A stretch of 59,244 bases of DNA, from positions 1 to 59,244 of the forward strand of contig DASWTK010000336.1 in the NCBI GenBank assembly GCA_036402175.1, in the 5' to 3' direction. The translations under genes were made by a program, and so were the position numbers. The first letter of the stretch is position 1; each line of letters starts with the position of its first letter. Below are positions 1 to 8,559 of the stretch, in pieces. The notes under the pieces were generated by a model, which saw nothing but the letters and a program-made list of their open reading frames with translations, was not told the DNA's origin and searched no databases. The DNA comes from DASPKM01 sp036402175. GTDB lineage: Bacteria > Bacteroidota > Bacteroidia > Chitinophagales > Chitinophagaceae.

Positions 1-192
1 CTGGAAATAAACGCGGGAATGACTTTATCCGGTTACCCGATAAACTGGACAAAATACACACTCACATTGTCTGGATTAACAGGAAGTGTAAACGGCCGTT
101 TCGCATTCCGTTACTTCGTTCCTGATTCCGGTCCAAGCGGAAGCAATGCTGATATGATAGGGATTGATAGTGTGGCGTTTGTTAGTCAGTAG
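1..192 (+). CDS. C-terminal fragment of a secreted beta-sandwich (adhesin-like) protein
   Basis: The frame is open from the first base of the window to a TAG at 190-192, giving the last 63 residues of a protein that starts outside. The segment has alternating hydrophobic and Thr/Ser strands, with GRFAFRYFV near the middle and DMIGIDSVAF close to the end. This is the closing pattern of cleaved-adhesin / choice-of-anchor-J type jelly-roll domains in Bacteroidota secreted proteins. No T9SS sorting domain follows, so the domain ends the protein. The family call is by eye from a short piece and is tentative. Confidence 0.6.
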   Translation: MEINAGMTLSGYPINWTKYTLTLSGLTGSVNGRFAFRYFVPDSGPSGSNADMIGIDSVAFVSQ

Positions 193-222
193 AAGTATCA
201 TTGTTTATGTAGTTAGTGGATA

Positions 223-385
223 TGAAATGAAAAATGAAAAATGAAAAATGTAAAAGGGTTGCTCCTACTGGAATATTTTTCATTTTAATTCAAAATGTAA
301 AATTCAAAATGTAAAATTGGGTTCGTTTAAATAGAAGGTTTAACACACTCCCGGAATATTTTTGCATTTTTCATTTTAAATTCTC
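223..385. repeat. AT-rich interspersed repeat, AAAATGT/AAAATTC family (copy 1)
   Basis: The spacer between the partial gene and the Nudix gene is built mostly from heptamer-like units: GAAAAAT repeats at 226-252, AAAATGTAAAATTC units at 289-318, and the reverse-complement type (TTTTTCATTTTAA) at 270-287 and 366-377. A GGAATATTTTT segment occurs twice (about 270 and 354). The arms can pair with one another. The same family recurs at 10896, 12636 and 15945. Confidence 0.7.
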
Positions 386-410
386 CATCTCCCATTTCGC
401 GCTACCCACC

Positions 411-875
411 ATGTTCAACCTTCGCGTTTACGGCATCCTTATCAACGAGCACCGGCAGGTGCTGGTGGCCGATGAATACATACGCGGTCAGTATTACACA
501 AAATTTCCGGGCGGAGGACTTGAGTTTGGCGAAGGAACGCGCGACTGCCTCAAAAGGGAATTCATGGAAGAGATGAATCTCCCGGTAAATATCGGCGATC
601 ACATTTATACTACAGACTTTTTCCAGTTATCTGCATTCAATCCGGCCCACCAGATCATCTCCATCTATTATTTCGTTGAACCCCTGGAACTGATTACAGC
701 GCCTCTGAGAGATACGCCTTTTGCATTTGATGAACAGCAACTGAAAGTATATCATGAGACCGGAGAAACAGAAACCTTTCGCTTTGTGAACTGGGATGAT
801 TTTAATGAAGAAAGTGTGAGCCTGCCCATTGACAAGATCGTGGCGGGAATAGTAAAAAGGTCAAATGGCATTTAA
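411..875 (+). CDS. Nudix hydrolase
   Basis: This 154-residue protein should hydrolyse a nucleoside diphosphate linked to another moiety; the substrate cannot be told from sequence. The Nudix box is clear from about residue 35: Gly-x5-Glu-x7-Arg-Glu-x2-Glu-Glu, reading GGLEFGE followed seven residues later by REFMEE. The Gly usually found two residues after the box Glu pair is Asn here (EEMNL). Length is normal for a stand-alone Nudix domain. It is the only plus-strand gene between the partial gene and rpsA, convergent to rpsA with a terminator hairpin between. A TATTTTTG matching a Bacteroidota -7 box lies at 357-364, but no good -33 element is at the usual distance. Confidence 0.88.
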   Translation: MFNLRVYGILINEHRQVLVADEYIRGQYYTKFPGGGLEFGEGTRDCLKREFMEEMNLPVNIGDHIYTTDFFQLSAFNPAHQIISIYYFVEPLELITAPLRDTPFAFDEQQLKVYHETGETETFRFVNWDDFNEESVSLPIDKIVAGIVKRSNGI

Positions 876-911
876 ATAAAACTGCCTCCAGGTCTTCCGA
901 CAAGGAGGCAG
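874..911 (-). terminator. Rho-independent terminator of rpsA
   Basis: CTGCCTCC (882-889) pairs with GGAGGCAG (904-911) around a 14-nt loop. Read on the minus strand the stem is followed by TTTTATTTAAA, a U-rich tract. It lies 24 bp past the rpsA stop. The plus-strand side has no T run, so it serves rpsA rather than the Nudix gene. Confidence 0.75.
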
Positions 912-934
912 TGCTGTTAAATATCAATCGCGAC

Positions 935-2851
935 TTACTGATTTCCTTCGTTGCCTTCTTCAAGTTTCTTCTTGATCTCGGCCAGTGCACCAAGGTCACC
1001 GAGTGTTGGCTTTTCAACCTTGCTCTGAATGTTCTTGATAGCCTTACGCGCTTTGTCAGTTTCAGTCCTTGCTTCTTTCTTAGCGCTTTCTTTCTCTTCA
1101 GCTTTCTGCTGTTCCCAGATACGGGTGTGAGAAAGAACGATGCGTTTTTCATTACGATCGAATTCGATCACCATGAAAGTTCCAACTTCATCTGCAACGA
1201 TCTGCTTGCCGTCTTCTTTTAAGAGGTGACGACCAGGAGCAAATCCTTCGAGTCCGTATGGCAATTGCACGATCGCACCTTTATCATCCTTGCGGATAAC
1301 GGTACCTTCATGAAGACTTCCGATTGCGAAAGTATCTTCCAGTGCATTCCAGGGATCTTCCTCGAGTTGTTTGTGTCCAAGCTGCAGCTTGCGGTTGTCT
1401 TTATCAATGTTCAGGATGATAACATCGATATTGCTTCCAACCTTTGTGTATTCAGTCGGATGATTAAAACGCTTCAGCCAGCTCAGGTCACTGATGTGGA
1501 TCATTCCACCGATTCCGGGTGCCAGTTCAACGAACACGCCGTAAGGGGTGATGTTTTTAACCAGTCCTGTATGGCGGCTGCCTTCAGGGAACTTCTGATC
1601 GATCTCGCTCCAGGGATCAGGTGAAAGTTGCTTGATGGACAAGCTCATTTTCCTGCTCTCTTTATCAAGCGTTACGATCTTTGCTTTGTGTGTATCTCCA
1701 AGCTTGAAGAATTCTTTTGCGTTCACCGGCGTGTTGGCCCATGTGATCTCACTTACGTGAACCAGTCCTTCAACACCAGGCTGAATTTCGAGGAATGCGC
1801 CATAGTCTTCAATGTTGACTACTTTACCTTCAACGATTTCACCTTCCTTGATTGTTTCAGGCAGCACTTCCCATGGATGTGATGTGAGCTGCTTCAAACC
1901 AAGGCTGATACGTTTCTTTTCGTCGTCGAAATCCAACACCACAACCTGAAGTTTCTGATCCAGCTTCAACACTTCGCTCGGGTGGCTGATACGTCCCCAG
2001 CTGATATCTGTTATGTACAACAATCCGTCTAATCCGCCCAGATCCATGAATGCGCCGAAGTCTGTAATGTTCTTTACAGTTCCTTCCAGTACCTGGCCTT
2101 TCTCCAACTTACTCATGATCTGTGCACGTTGTGCTTCGATATCACTTTCGATCAGGGCCTTATGGCTAACTACCGCATTCTTGATCGCTTCGTTTACTTT
2201 AACTACTTTAAACTCCATGGTCTTACCCACGAACTGATCGTAGTCAGTAACAGGCTTCACATCGATCTGAGAGCCCGGAAGGAAGGTTTCCATTCCAAAC
2301 ACATCTACGATGAGACCACCTTTGGTTTTTGAAGTAACTGTTCCAGTGATAACTTCACCGGTCTTATGTACTTCAACAATGCGCTCCCATGCACGTGTGA
2401 TACGCGCCTGTTTGCGGCTGAGATGCAAGTGACCTTGCCTGTCTTCTTTTTCCACTACCATAACTTCCACTTCGTCTCCTACTTTAAGCGTCGGGATATC
2501 GCGGAATTCATTCAGTGAAACAAGACCATCACTTTTAAATCCGATGTTGATCACAACATCTGTTTTGGTCAGACCAACTACAGAACCATGAACCAATTCA
2601 CCGTCTGTAACTGTTTTGAAAGTTCCTTCATAAACGGCATCATACTTTTGTTTCTCTTCACTAGAGTAAGCTGATACATTTCGTTTATCGATGCTCCAGT
2701 CGAAATCGTCGTGAGCAGTTGCCGGCTCGTGCGAATGACCGTTTTCTGCAGGTGATTTTTGTGTCGCTGTAGCTGTTTCACCCTCGTTTGAAGGGTTAAC
2801 AGGCTCCTGCATATCAGCGTTTACCTGGTTAACAATTTGATCTTCAGACAT
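935..2851 (-). CDS. rpsA: 30S ribosomal protein S1
   Basis: S1 binds mRNA on the 30S subunit and helps initiation, which matters in this phylum where Shine-Dalgarno sequences are weak. The 638 residues hold six S1/OB repeats, at roughly residues 83-150, 165-228, 252-320, 337-407, 425-493 and 512-575. The typical core is seen in GTVKNITDFGAFMDLGG and GKVVNIEDYGAFLEI. An acidic N-terminal extension of about 75 residues and a Lys/Glu-rich tail flank the repeats; both look like the Bacteroidota form rather than the shorter E. coli protein. The ATG start at 2851 is the only good one. A promoter-like TATCTTCG (2884-2891, minus) and the sequence after it resemble the rpsL promoter region. Confidence 0.97.
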   Translation of the reverse strand: MSEDQIVNQVNADMQEPVNPSNEGETATATQKSPAENGHSHEPATAHDDFDWSIDKRNVSAYSSEEKQKYDAVYEGTFKTVTDGELVHGSVVGLTKTDVVINIGFKSDGLVSLNEFRDIPTLKVGDEVEVMVVEKEDRQGHLHLSRKQARITRAWERIVEVHKTGEVITGTVTSKTKGGLIVDVFGMETFLPGSQIDVKPVTDYDQFVGKTMEFKVVKVNEAIKNAVVSHKALIESDIEAQRAQIMSKLEKGQVLEGTVKNITDFGAFMDLGGLDGLLYITDISWGRISHPSEVLKLDQKLQVVVLDFDDEKKRISLGLKQLTSHPWEVLPETIKEGEIVEGKVVNIEDYGAFLEIQPGVEGLVHVSEITWANTPVNAKEFFKLGDTHKAKIVTLDKESRKMSLSIKQLSPDPWSEIDQKFPEGSRHTGLVKNITPYGVFVELAPGIGGMIHISDLSWLKRFNHPTEYTKVGSNIDVIILNIDKDNRKLQLGHKQLEEDPWNALEDTFAIGSLHEGTVIRKDDKGAIVQLPYGLEGFAPGRHLLKEDGKQIVADEVGTFMVIEFDRNEKRIVLSHTRIWEQQKAEEKESAKKEARTETDKARKAIKNIQSKVEKPTLGDLGALAEIKKKLEEGNEGNQ

Positions 2852-2914
2852 AATAATCCCAATGATTTTAAAATTTGGGACGGCGAAGATAAGAATTAAT
2901 TAGCGGAAATAGTG

Positions 2915-2988
2915 ATTTGAGGATTGGGGGATTGGGGGATTTGAGAATTTGAGGATTAGGGGATTTGAGGATTAGGGGATGGGGAATT
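2915..2988. repeat. GGGGATTTGAGGATT interspersed repeat (copy 1)
   Basis: Degenerate repeats of GGATTTGAG and GGATTGGGG fill this stretch upstream of rpsA. The reverse-complement form (TCCCCAAATCCTCAAAT) occurs at 26694-26735 and 49111-49158, each directly behind a stop codon. No protein is encoded. The rest of 2989-3080 shows nothing recognisable. Confidence 0.65.
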
Positions 2989-3080
2989 TATTGTCATGGT
3001 TTTACGGTGGTTAGGGTAGAATAAGGGAAAGGGTGATGTGGTTTGTTTGATACTTTTTTGTAAGTTGTTGATAATCATAC

Positions 3081-3410
3081 ATTACCAGCAATACTCTATA
3101 TGCAATTCCCTTACTTGCATTTCGCTACTTGCATTTCGCTTACTTGCATTTCGCTTACTTGCATTTCTCTTACTTGCAATTCCCTTACTTGCAATTCCCT
3201 TACATGCAATTCCATCTCTTGCAATCCCCTTATTTTCAATTCCCTTACTTGCGATTCCCTCTCTGGTAATTCCTCCTCTGGAAATACCCCTTATCTGGCA
3301 TTTCCCTGTCTGGCAATTCCCTATCTGGCAATTCCCTATCTGGCAATACCCTCTCTGGCAATACCTTACCTGGCAATGCTCCTACCGGCAATACTCTTCC
3401 CTGCAATAAA
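3081..3410. repeat. 15-bp tandem array (minisatellite), about 22 units
   Basis: A 15-bp unit, clearest as TTACTTGCAATTCCC and TATCTGGCAATTCCC on the plus strand, is repeated head to tail about 22 times with point drift and occasional 16-bp units. The array spans the spacer between rpsA and the flavoprotein gene and runs into the last codons of that gene. On the minus strand each unit begins ATTGC. Its frames produce pentapeptide repeats, but none has the look of a gene. Confidence 0.85.
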
Positions 3411-4604
3411 ACCGCTGGTCCAGGCATGCTGAAAGTTGAAACCACCAGTGATGCCATCGACATCCATAATTTCGCCGGCGAAATACAGACCGGGACACTT
3501 TTTGCTTTCCATTGTATTAGCGTCGATTTCGGAGAGCCGTATCCCGCCGGCTGTTACGAATTCTTCTTTAAACGTTGTTTTGCCTTTTACCCCGAAGGTG
3601 CAGTTGCTCAGGTTGTTCACGAGCCGGCTTTGGAATGCCGCCGGCAGATCACCCCAACGCATCACCGGCGTGATCCCCGACTGCTCACACAAAAATTGCC
3701 ACAGTCGTTGCGGGATTTCAAATGAATGATGATTATATATCTTCTTTTGTGCCGCAACCGTACGATAACCCTGCAATGAGTTTCGCAATTCCTGTTCGCT
3801 GAAATCGGGTAACCAGTTAACAACAATACTGAAATCGTAGTCAGTTGCCGAAAGTTCGCGGGCTCCCCAGGCAGACAACCGCAATACTGCCGGACCACTC
3901 AGTCCCCAGTGCGTGATGAGTACCGGTCCGGTTTCAACCAGCTTGCTGCCAACAATTTTAACCTTCGCGGGAGTGCTGACACCCATCAACTGCCTGACCG
4001 GATGCCCCGGTAAATTGAATGTAAACAGCGATGGTACCGGCTCCTCAACAGTATGACCTAAGTCGAGCAACCACCTGAACTTTGTTATGGTGGAATAACC
4101 ACCACTGGCAACACATACGAAATCCGCTTCCGCAACTTCACCGTCTGCAAAAACGATCTGCCAACTGCCATTCTCATTCTTCAATGATGTTACTTCCCGG
4201 TTCATTCTTATCTGAACGCTATTGGCATTGGCTTCACGTAATAAACATTCAATGATCGTTTGCGATGAATCGGTAACAGGAAACATCCTACCATCCTCCT
4301 CTGTTTTCAGTGGTACTCCCCTTTTCGCAAACCACCTTATAGTATCGGTAGTAAAGAACTGGTGAAACGACTTTTTCAAAAAGTTCATCCCCCTTGGATA
4401 TTTTTTTATCATTTCGGGGATCCCGTAACAAGCGTGTGTTACATTGCAGCGGCCACCGCCCGAAACTTTTACTTTTGAGAGCAGCTTTCCCGATTTCTCT
4501 ACAATCATCACATCCAGTGCAGGATTAAGACGTGCAGCCGTCACCGCACAGAAAAAACCCGCGGCTCCACCTCCAATGACCATCAAACGTTTCTTATTAT
4601 CCAT
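3366..4604 (-). CDS. BaiN/HI0933-family NAD(P)/FAD-dependent oxidoreductase
   Basis: This flavoprotein of about 412 residues has an N-terminal FAD-binding Rossmann motif (MVIGGGAAGFFCAV), the family signature KVKVSGGGRCNVTH, and a C-terminal FAD-contacting GLYFAGEIMDVDGITGGFNFQ. These are diagnostic for the HI0933/BaiN family. The substrate is unknown. An in-frame upstream ATG at 4661 would overlap the preceding gene; the ATG at 4604, one base past that gene's stop, starts right before the Rossmann strand and is preferred. The C-terminus, after the usual SGFIAGK, continues SIAGRSIAR and then stops. These last residues are encoded by the first units of the 15-bp array. Confidence 0.9.
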   Translation of the reverse strand: MDNKKRLMVIGGGAAGFFCAVTAARLNPALDVMIVEKSGKLLSKVKVSGGGRCNVTHACYGIPEMIKKYPRGMNFLKKSFHQFFTTDTIRWFAKRGVPLKTEEDGRMFPVTDSSQTIIECLLREANANSVQIRMNREVTSLKNENGSWQIVFADGEVAEADFVCVASGGYSTITKFRWLLDLGHTVEEPVPSLFTFNLPGHPVRQLMGVSTPAKVKIVGSKLVETGPVLITHWGLSGPAVLRLSAWGARELSATDYDFSIVVNWLPDFSEQELRNSLQGYRTVAAQKKIYNHHSFEIPQRLWQFLCEQSGITPVMRWGDLPAAFQSRLVNNLSNCTFGVKGKTTFKEEFVTAGGIRLSEIDANTMESKKCPGLYFAGEIMDVDGITGGFNFQHAWTSGFIAGKSIAGRSIAR

Positions 4605-4605
4605 C

Positions 4606-5460
4606 TTACCATGTAAATCCCGGAAAAATAAAATAAAAAATGCTCCACCAGTTCGACTCATTTGAAAGGTAAAACTTAAATGGTCCTTCTACCGGAACAA
4701 CTTCCCCCGATTCTGTGACGGCCTGGTATTTTACCGCGCCTTCACAATATCCCAGACCTTTCCCATCTTGTTCATTCCAATCGAAACCGATCTCGCCAAT
4801 CGCATACTGACATTTAACAAAGGCAGTATAAGCGGCAAAGATGGCCTTAATTTTCCTGATCACTTCTTCGCGTTTTAAAAACGAACCATCAGGCATCACA
4901 AAATCTGTATTGAGCTCCCAGCTGTTCTCATTCATTTTTCTTTCAAACCAACCACCAAGAAAATCCATCGTTCTTTCCCGGATGTCCAGTTTGTGATTCG
5001 GATGAAACTCCTCATAAGTGAAATGGCGGACCATGCCAGGTATGATCTCTTCATAGGTTTCCTGTGAGAATAATTCTTCTGTGATAAACCTGTAGATAGT
5101 TGACGGCTCATAAGTATCCAAGACGTCGAGTATTACGTTTTTCTGCTCAAGGATCTGCATCAGCCGTTCAAGTTCTGCACTGATGTCTTCAGCCCTCAAC
5201 GCTTCAATTTTTTTATACTCAGGCCGACCAAGGAAATCGTACAGGTTCACCATTTTTACATCCTTGCTTGCCTCTTCGAAAGCCAGTACGTTGTTCAAAA
5301 AAATATTCTCAAGTTCAGGCGGAATATCATCCTTGATACCAATAATTGCACCGGCCTGCGCCTGCAACTTCATACGGAGAATTTCATTCTCTATTTCGAG
5401 TTCTTTTCTTGAATCATCGCTGAATTTCCGCGGTAAATCGTTGTTCTGATTTTGTTTCAT
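4606..5460 (-). CDS. Conserved hypothetical protein, cytoplasmic
   Basis: The 284-residue product is not recognised. It starts with a charged, probably coiled-coil stretch (RKELEIENEILRMKLQAQ), continues as a mostly helical acidic region to about residue 160, and ends in an aromatic-rich beta region (GPFKFYLSNESNWWSIFYFIF). The C-terminal third has the feel of an NTF2/SnoaL-like fold, which is only an impression. There is no signal peptide or membrane segment. The ATG at 5460 is chosen over an in-frame ATG at 5496 because it opens a polar cytoplasmic N-terminus. The flavoprotein gene starts one base after its stop, so the two are almost certainly cotranscribed. Confidence 0.7.
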   Translation of the reverse strand: MKQNQNNDLPRKFSDDSRKELEIENEILRMKLQAQAGAIIGIKDDIPPELENIFLNNVLAFEEASKDVKMVNLYDFLGRPEYKKIEALRAEDISAELERLMQILEQKNVILDVLDTYEPSTIYRFITEELFSQETYEEIIPGMVRHFTYEEFHPNHKLDIRERTMDFLGGWFERKMNENSWELNTDFVMPDGSFLKREEVIRKIKAIFAAYTAFVKCQYAIGEIGFDWNEQDGKGLGYCEGAVKYQAVTESGEVVPVEGPFKFYLSNESNWWSIFYFIFPGFTW

Positions 5461-6152
5461 TAGAATTGGTTTATTCAAATGAAGGTAAAAGCGCATGAGG
5501 TATCAACCTTGTGAAATTAACCGTGAAATGATGTTTCTTTTCTGTAAAAAAAGGTGTTCTTTCTACTTGCCGGAGATAGACTCAAATAATAATTTCACTT
5601 ATGAAATTTTGCAGATCAGAAGAAAAACGAGTTGAAGCGAAGAGAGAATAATTAATATTAATTCTTATTTATCAGGCGGGGAAAATTGAAATATTATATG
5701 ATAAAAAACACATTGAAATGAATGTCACGTGGAAGAAATGCAGTATTATATTTAGGCCGAGGATCAGCTCTGGATAAGTTAAACGCAAAGATATTACCTG
5801 GAGAATAAAAATATGGGGAGGAACCAAATCGCTGTAGAACCGATTATATGCTGTAGAACTGATTATATTCTGTAGAACTAATTATTTTCTGTAGAACTGA
5901 TTATATGCTGTAGAACTAATTATATTCTGCAGAACTGATTATATTCTGCAGAACTGATTATATTCTGTAGAACTGATTATATTCTGCAGAACTGATTATA
6001 TTCTGAGCTATTTATATAGTGAGCTGATAATATAGTGAGCTGATTATTGCCAGAGAAACTATTAAATGAACCAATCACACGCCTCGGAATCGACTACATC
6101 CATTGAACCGCCAACTGTTACAAACTAAATGGAAGATATTGCATCTAGGACT
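5461..6152. other. Non-coding interval after map
   Basis: About 690 bp with no credible gene on either strand. 5461-5830 is AT-rich with nothing recognised. 5832-6047 is a tandem array, described separately. In many Bacteroidota infA, rpmJ, rpsM, rpsK, rpsD, rpoA and rplQ follow map at this place. None is present here, so the ribosomal operon ends at map. Confidence 0.6.
5832..6047. repeat. 19-bp tandem array, nine units plus degenerate tail
   Basis: Exactly nine 19-bp units (consensus CTGTAGAACTGATTATATT) occupy 5832-6002, with variation mainly T/C at position 4, G/A at 11 and the last base. From 6003 the pattern decays into shorter units related to GAGCTGATAATATAGT. Unit junctions read TTCTGCAGAA or TTCTGTAGAA, the first a perfect 10-bp palindrome. 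Confidence 0.9.
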
Positions 6153-6995
6153 CTAAGAAGCTATCAACTGCCTCGAATAATAACTCGCGTTCAGATAAGG
6201 ATTTGCCTGCTCGGCCTGCTCAATTTCATCAAATGACGACAGGATATCAGCCTTATTCCTCCTCACACAAACATTGTGTTCATAATGCGCCGATGCCTTA
6301 TGATCTCTTGTGCGAACAGTCCATCCGTCATCCTCATAATACACATCCCTCGTACCCAGGTTGATCATCGGCTCAATCGCTATCACCATGCCTTCGTTCA
6401 TTTTAGGACCACTTCCACGCTTGCCATAATTGGGCACCTGTGGATCTTCATGCAGGCTTCTTCCCAGCCCATGCCCTACCAGTTCACGAACTACGCCATA
6501 TCCGTGCCTTTTCTCCGTATGCTCCTGTATTGCAAATGAAATGTCGCCAACACGGTTACCCGCTACCGCTTTTTCAATGCCTTTGTATAAAGATTCCTTT
6601 GTAACCCTCATCAACGCAAGTACTTCCTCACTCACGTCTCCTATCGCGAACGTATAAGCGCTGTCGCCATGAAATCCATTCTTATACACTCCCACGTCAT
6701 ACGAAATAATATCGCCTTCCCTCAATGGCTGATCGTTCGGGAATCCATGCACCACGGCGTCATTTACAGAAATACAGGCTGTGAACGGATATCCTTTATA
6801 ATTTTTGAAAGAGGGTACCGCGCCATGATCGGCAATAAATTGCTCCGCCAGCCTGTCAAGCTCCAGCGTTGTAACTCCGGGTTTGATATTTTTCGCTACT
6901 TCGGCAATCACCTTGCCAACCAGTAAGGCATTGTGCCTTATCAGTTCAATCTCAGCCTGTGTTTTGTAATAGATCATATTTCTCTGCCTTGCCAT
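6153..6995 (-). CDS. map: Type I methionine aminopeptidase
   Basis: It removes the initiator Met from nascent proteins at the ribosome using two metal ions. The 280 residues show the pita-bread fold motifs: ISYDVGVYKNGFHGDSAYTF with both Asp ligands, GHGLGRSLHEDP with the His ligand, AIEPM with a Glu ligand and AHYEHNVCVR with the last Glu. The length slightly exceeds the usual 250-260 because of a C-terminal tail rich in Asn/Ser. An ATG six codons downstream (6977) is an alternative start. It is the last gene of the long ribosomal operon, after secY. Confidence 0.95.
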   Translation of the reverse strand: MARQRNMIYYKTQAEIELIRHNALLVGKVIAEVAKNIKPGVTTLELDRLAEQFIADHGAVPSFKNYKGYPFTACISVNDAVVHGFPNDQPLREGDIISYDVGVYKNGFHGDSAYTFAIGDVSEEVLALMRVTKESLYKGIEKAVAGNRVGDISFAIQEHTEKRHGYGVVRELVGHGLGRSLHEDPQVPNYGKRGSGPKMNEGMVIAIEPMINLGTRDVYYEDDGWTVRTRDHKASAHYEHNVCVRRNKADILSSFDEIEQAEQANPYLNASYYSRQLIAS

Positions 6996-7003
6996 TAAAG
7001 TAT

Positions 7004-7030
7004 AAACCTGCCGTCATTGCCGGCAGGTTT
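7004..7030 (-). promoter_or_regulatory. Perfect 10-bp hairpin between secY and map
   Basis: AAACCTGCCG (7004-7013) and CGGCAGGTTT (7021-7030) form a 10-bp stem with a 7-nt loop. It ends 8 nt before the map start codon on the minus strand. Only a weak T-rich stretch follows on that strand, so it may be a partial terminator, a processing site or an element masking the map ribosome site. The plus-strand side has an 8-T run further on but no plus gene to serve. Confidence 0.5.
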
Positions 7031-7060
7031 ATTTGATATTTTTTTTGATCGTAATCTCAA

Positions 7061-8395
7061 TTAAACTGCCGGACTGGTTACCGATTGCCTTCCCTGGATC
7101 CGGCCACTCTTCATCAGACCATCGTACTGGCGCATGAGCAGGTGTGTTTCAATCTGCTGCAAGGTATCCAGCACAACTCCAACCATGATCAGGAGTGATG
7201 TACCTCCGAAAAACGATGCGAATCCCTGGGTAATTCCCAGCCTTTGCGCAAAGCCGGGTAGAATACCTACCAATGCAAGCAGTACAGCTCCCGGTAAGGT
7301 GATCTTATCCATAATGGATCCGATATAATCCGCTGTTGGCTGACCTGGCTTAACTCCCGGAATAAATCCGTTGTTCCGCTTCAGATCGTCCGCAATCTGC
7401 TTTGGGTTGAAGATAAGAGCTGTATAAAGGAAGGTGAATGCAACCACCACCACTGCATAAATAAGCATGTACCAACCGTTCATTGGGTTAGAGAATATCC
7501 TTGCGATACCCTGACCCGATTCAAAACTGGTATAAGAAAAAAGTGTTGGGAGGAACATGATCGCCTGTGCAAAGATGATAGGCATTACACCGGCGCTGTT
7601 CACTTTAACAGGAAGGAATTGCCTTGCACCTGTAAACTGGCGTCCGCCAACGATCTGTTTTGCATAATTCACCGGTATCTTGCGAACACCCTGGATCAAA
7701 ACGATCAGGCCCATGATCACAGCTACCAGGAATGCTACCTCAATAACAAACAACAACAATCCGCTTGCGCCGAGTGTTGATTTCGCAGTCCATTCCTGCA
7801 TGGTTGATTGCGGAAGCCTGGCCAGGATACCTACCATGATGATAAGTGAAGTACCATTGCCCAGTCCTTTATCGGTGATTTTTTCACCAAGCCACATTAC
7901 AAACAGGGTACCTGCGGTAAGTATGATGGTTGTACTTAACCAGAAGTAAGGTGAATATGAATCGATGATCGCGTCTCCGGCCATCTGGCGCAGGTATGCA
8001 ACATAAGCGCTCGCCTGCACTATTGTAACCAGCACGGTCAATAACCTTGTCCACTGATTGATCTTTTTGCGTCCGCTCTCCCCTTCTTTTTGCAGTTTCT
8101 GCATGCTCGGGGTTAAAATGGTCATCAACTGCATGAAGATCGACGCGGAAATGTATGGCATGATACCAAGCGCCAGGATCGATGCCTGGGAAAATGCACC
8201 GCCCGCGAATGCATCCAGCAGACCAAGCGCACCGGTTTTTGCAGTGGAAAGGTCAAGCAGTTCAGGATTAATACCGGGTAATACAATGTGTGCACCAAAG
8301 CGGTACACAAATACGAGTGTAAGGGTTACGATTATCTTGCTCCTCAGTTCCTCGATGCTCCAGATATTTTTGAGCGTCTGTATGAATTTCTTCAC
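7061..8395 (-). CDS. secY: Protein translocase subunit SecY
   Basis: SecY is the channel of the Sec translocon in the inner membrane. The 444 residues give ten hydrophobic segments. The N-terminus MKKFIQTLKNIWSIEELRSK, the plug region with YISASIFMQLMT and the late GILPGFAQRLGITQGFASFFGG are standard for Bacteroidota SecY. The start codon is GTG at 8395: no in-frame ATG lies upstream before a TAA, and the protein aligns from this point. It follows rplO in the spc part of the operon. Confidence 0.97.
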   Translation of the reverse strand: MKKFIQTLKNIWSIEELRSKIIVTLTLVFVYRFGAHIVLPGINPELLDLSTAKTGALGLLDAFAGGAFSQASILALGIMPYISASIFMQLMTILTPSMQKLQKEGESGRKKINQWTRLLTVLVTIVQASAYVAYLRQMAGDAIIDSYSPYFWLSTTIILTAGTLFVMWLGEKITDKGLGNGTSLIIMVGILARLPQSTMQEWTAKSTLGASGLLLFVIEVAFLVAVIMGLIVLIQGVRKIPVNYAKQIVGGRQFTGARQFLPVKVNSAGVMPIIFAQAIMFLPTLFSYTSFESGQGIARIFSNPMNGWYMLIYAVVVVAFTFLYTALIFNPKQIADDLKRNNGFIPGVKPGQPTADYIGSIMDKITLPGAVLLALVGILPGFAQRLGITQGFASFFGGTSLLIMVGVVLDTLQQIETHLLMRQYDGLMKSGRIQGRQSVTSPAV

Positions 8396-8559
8396 GGATG
8401 GTGAATTTAGGTTCTCTTTTAAAAATCCAAAACAGGTTTATCTAAGGTAGTTCCTCCTTAAATGCAAACCTGTTTCAGCATGGCAATTCAGTTTATTATT
8501 GTTAGTTGGCCTCAACAAAAAAAGACGCATTTCAAGTGCGTCAGTGCAAATTACAGAAA

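Noticed and set aside
3038..3463. Open frames on both strands through the 15-bp array, giving Leu-Leu-Ala-Ile-Pro or Glu-Leu-Pro-Asp-Arg repeats
   Set aside because: They arise because the repeat unit is a multiple of three. There is no start context or conserved domain, and they overlap the end of the flavoprotein gene.
3081..6047. CRISPR arrays at the 15-bp and 19-bp repeats
   Set aside because: Units are directly contiguous with no unique spacers, too short for CRISPR repeats, and no cas gene is present.
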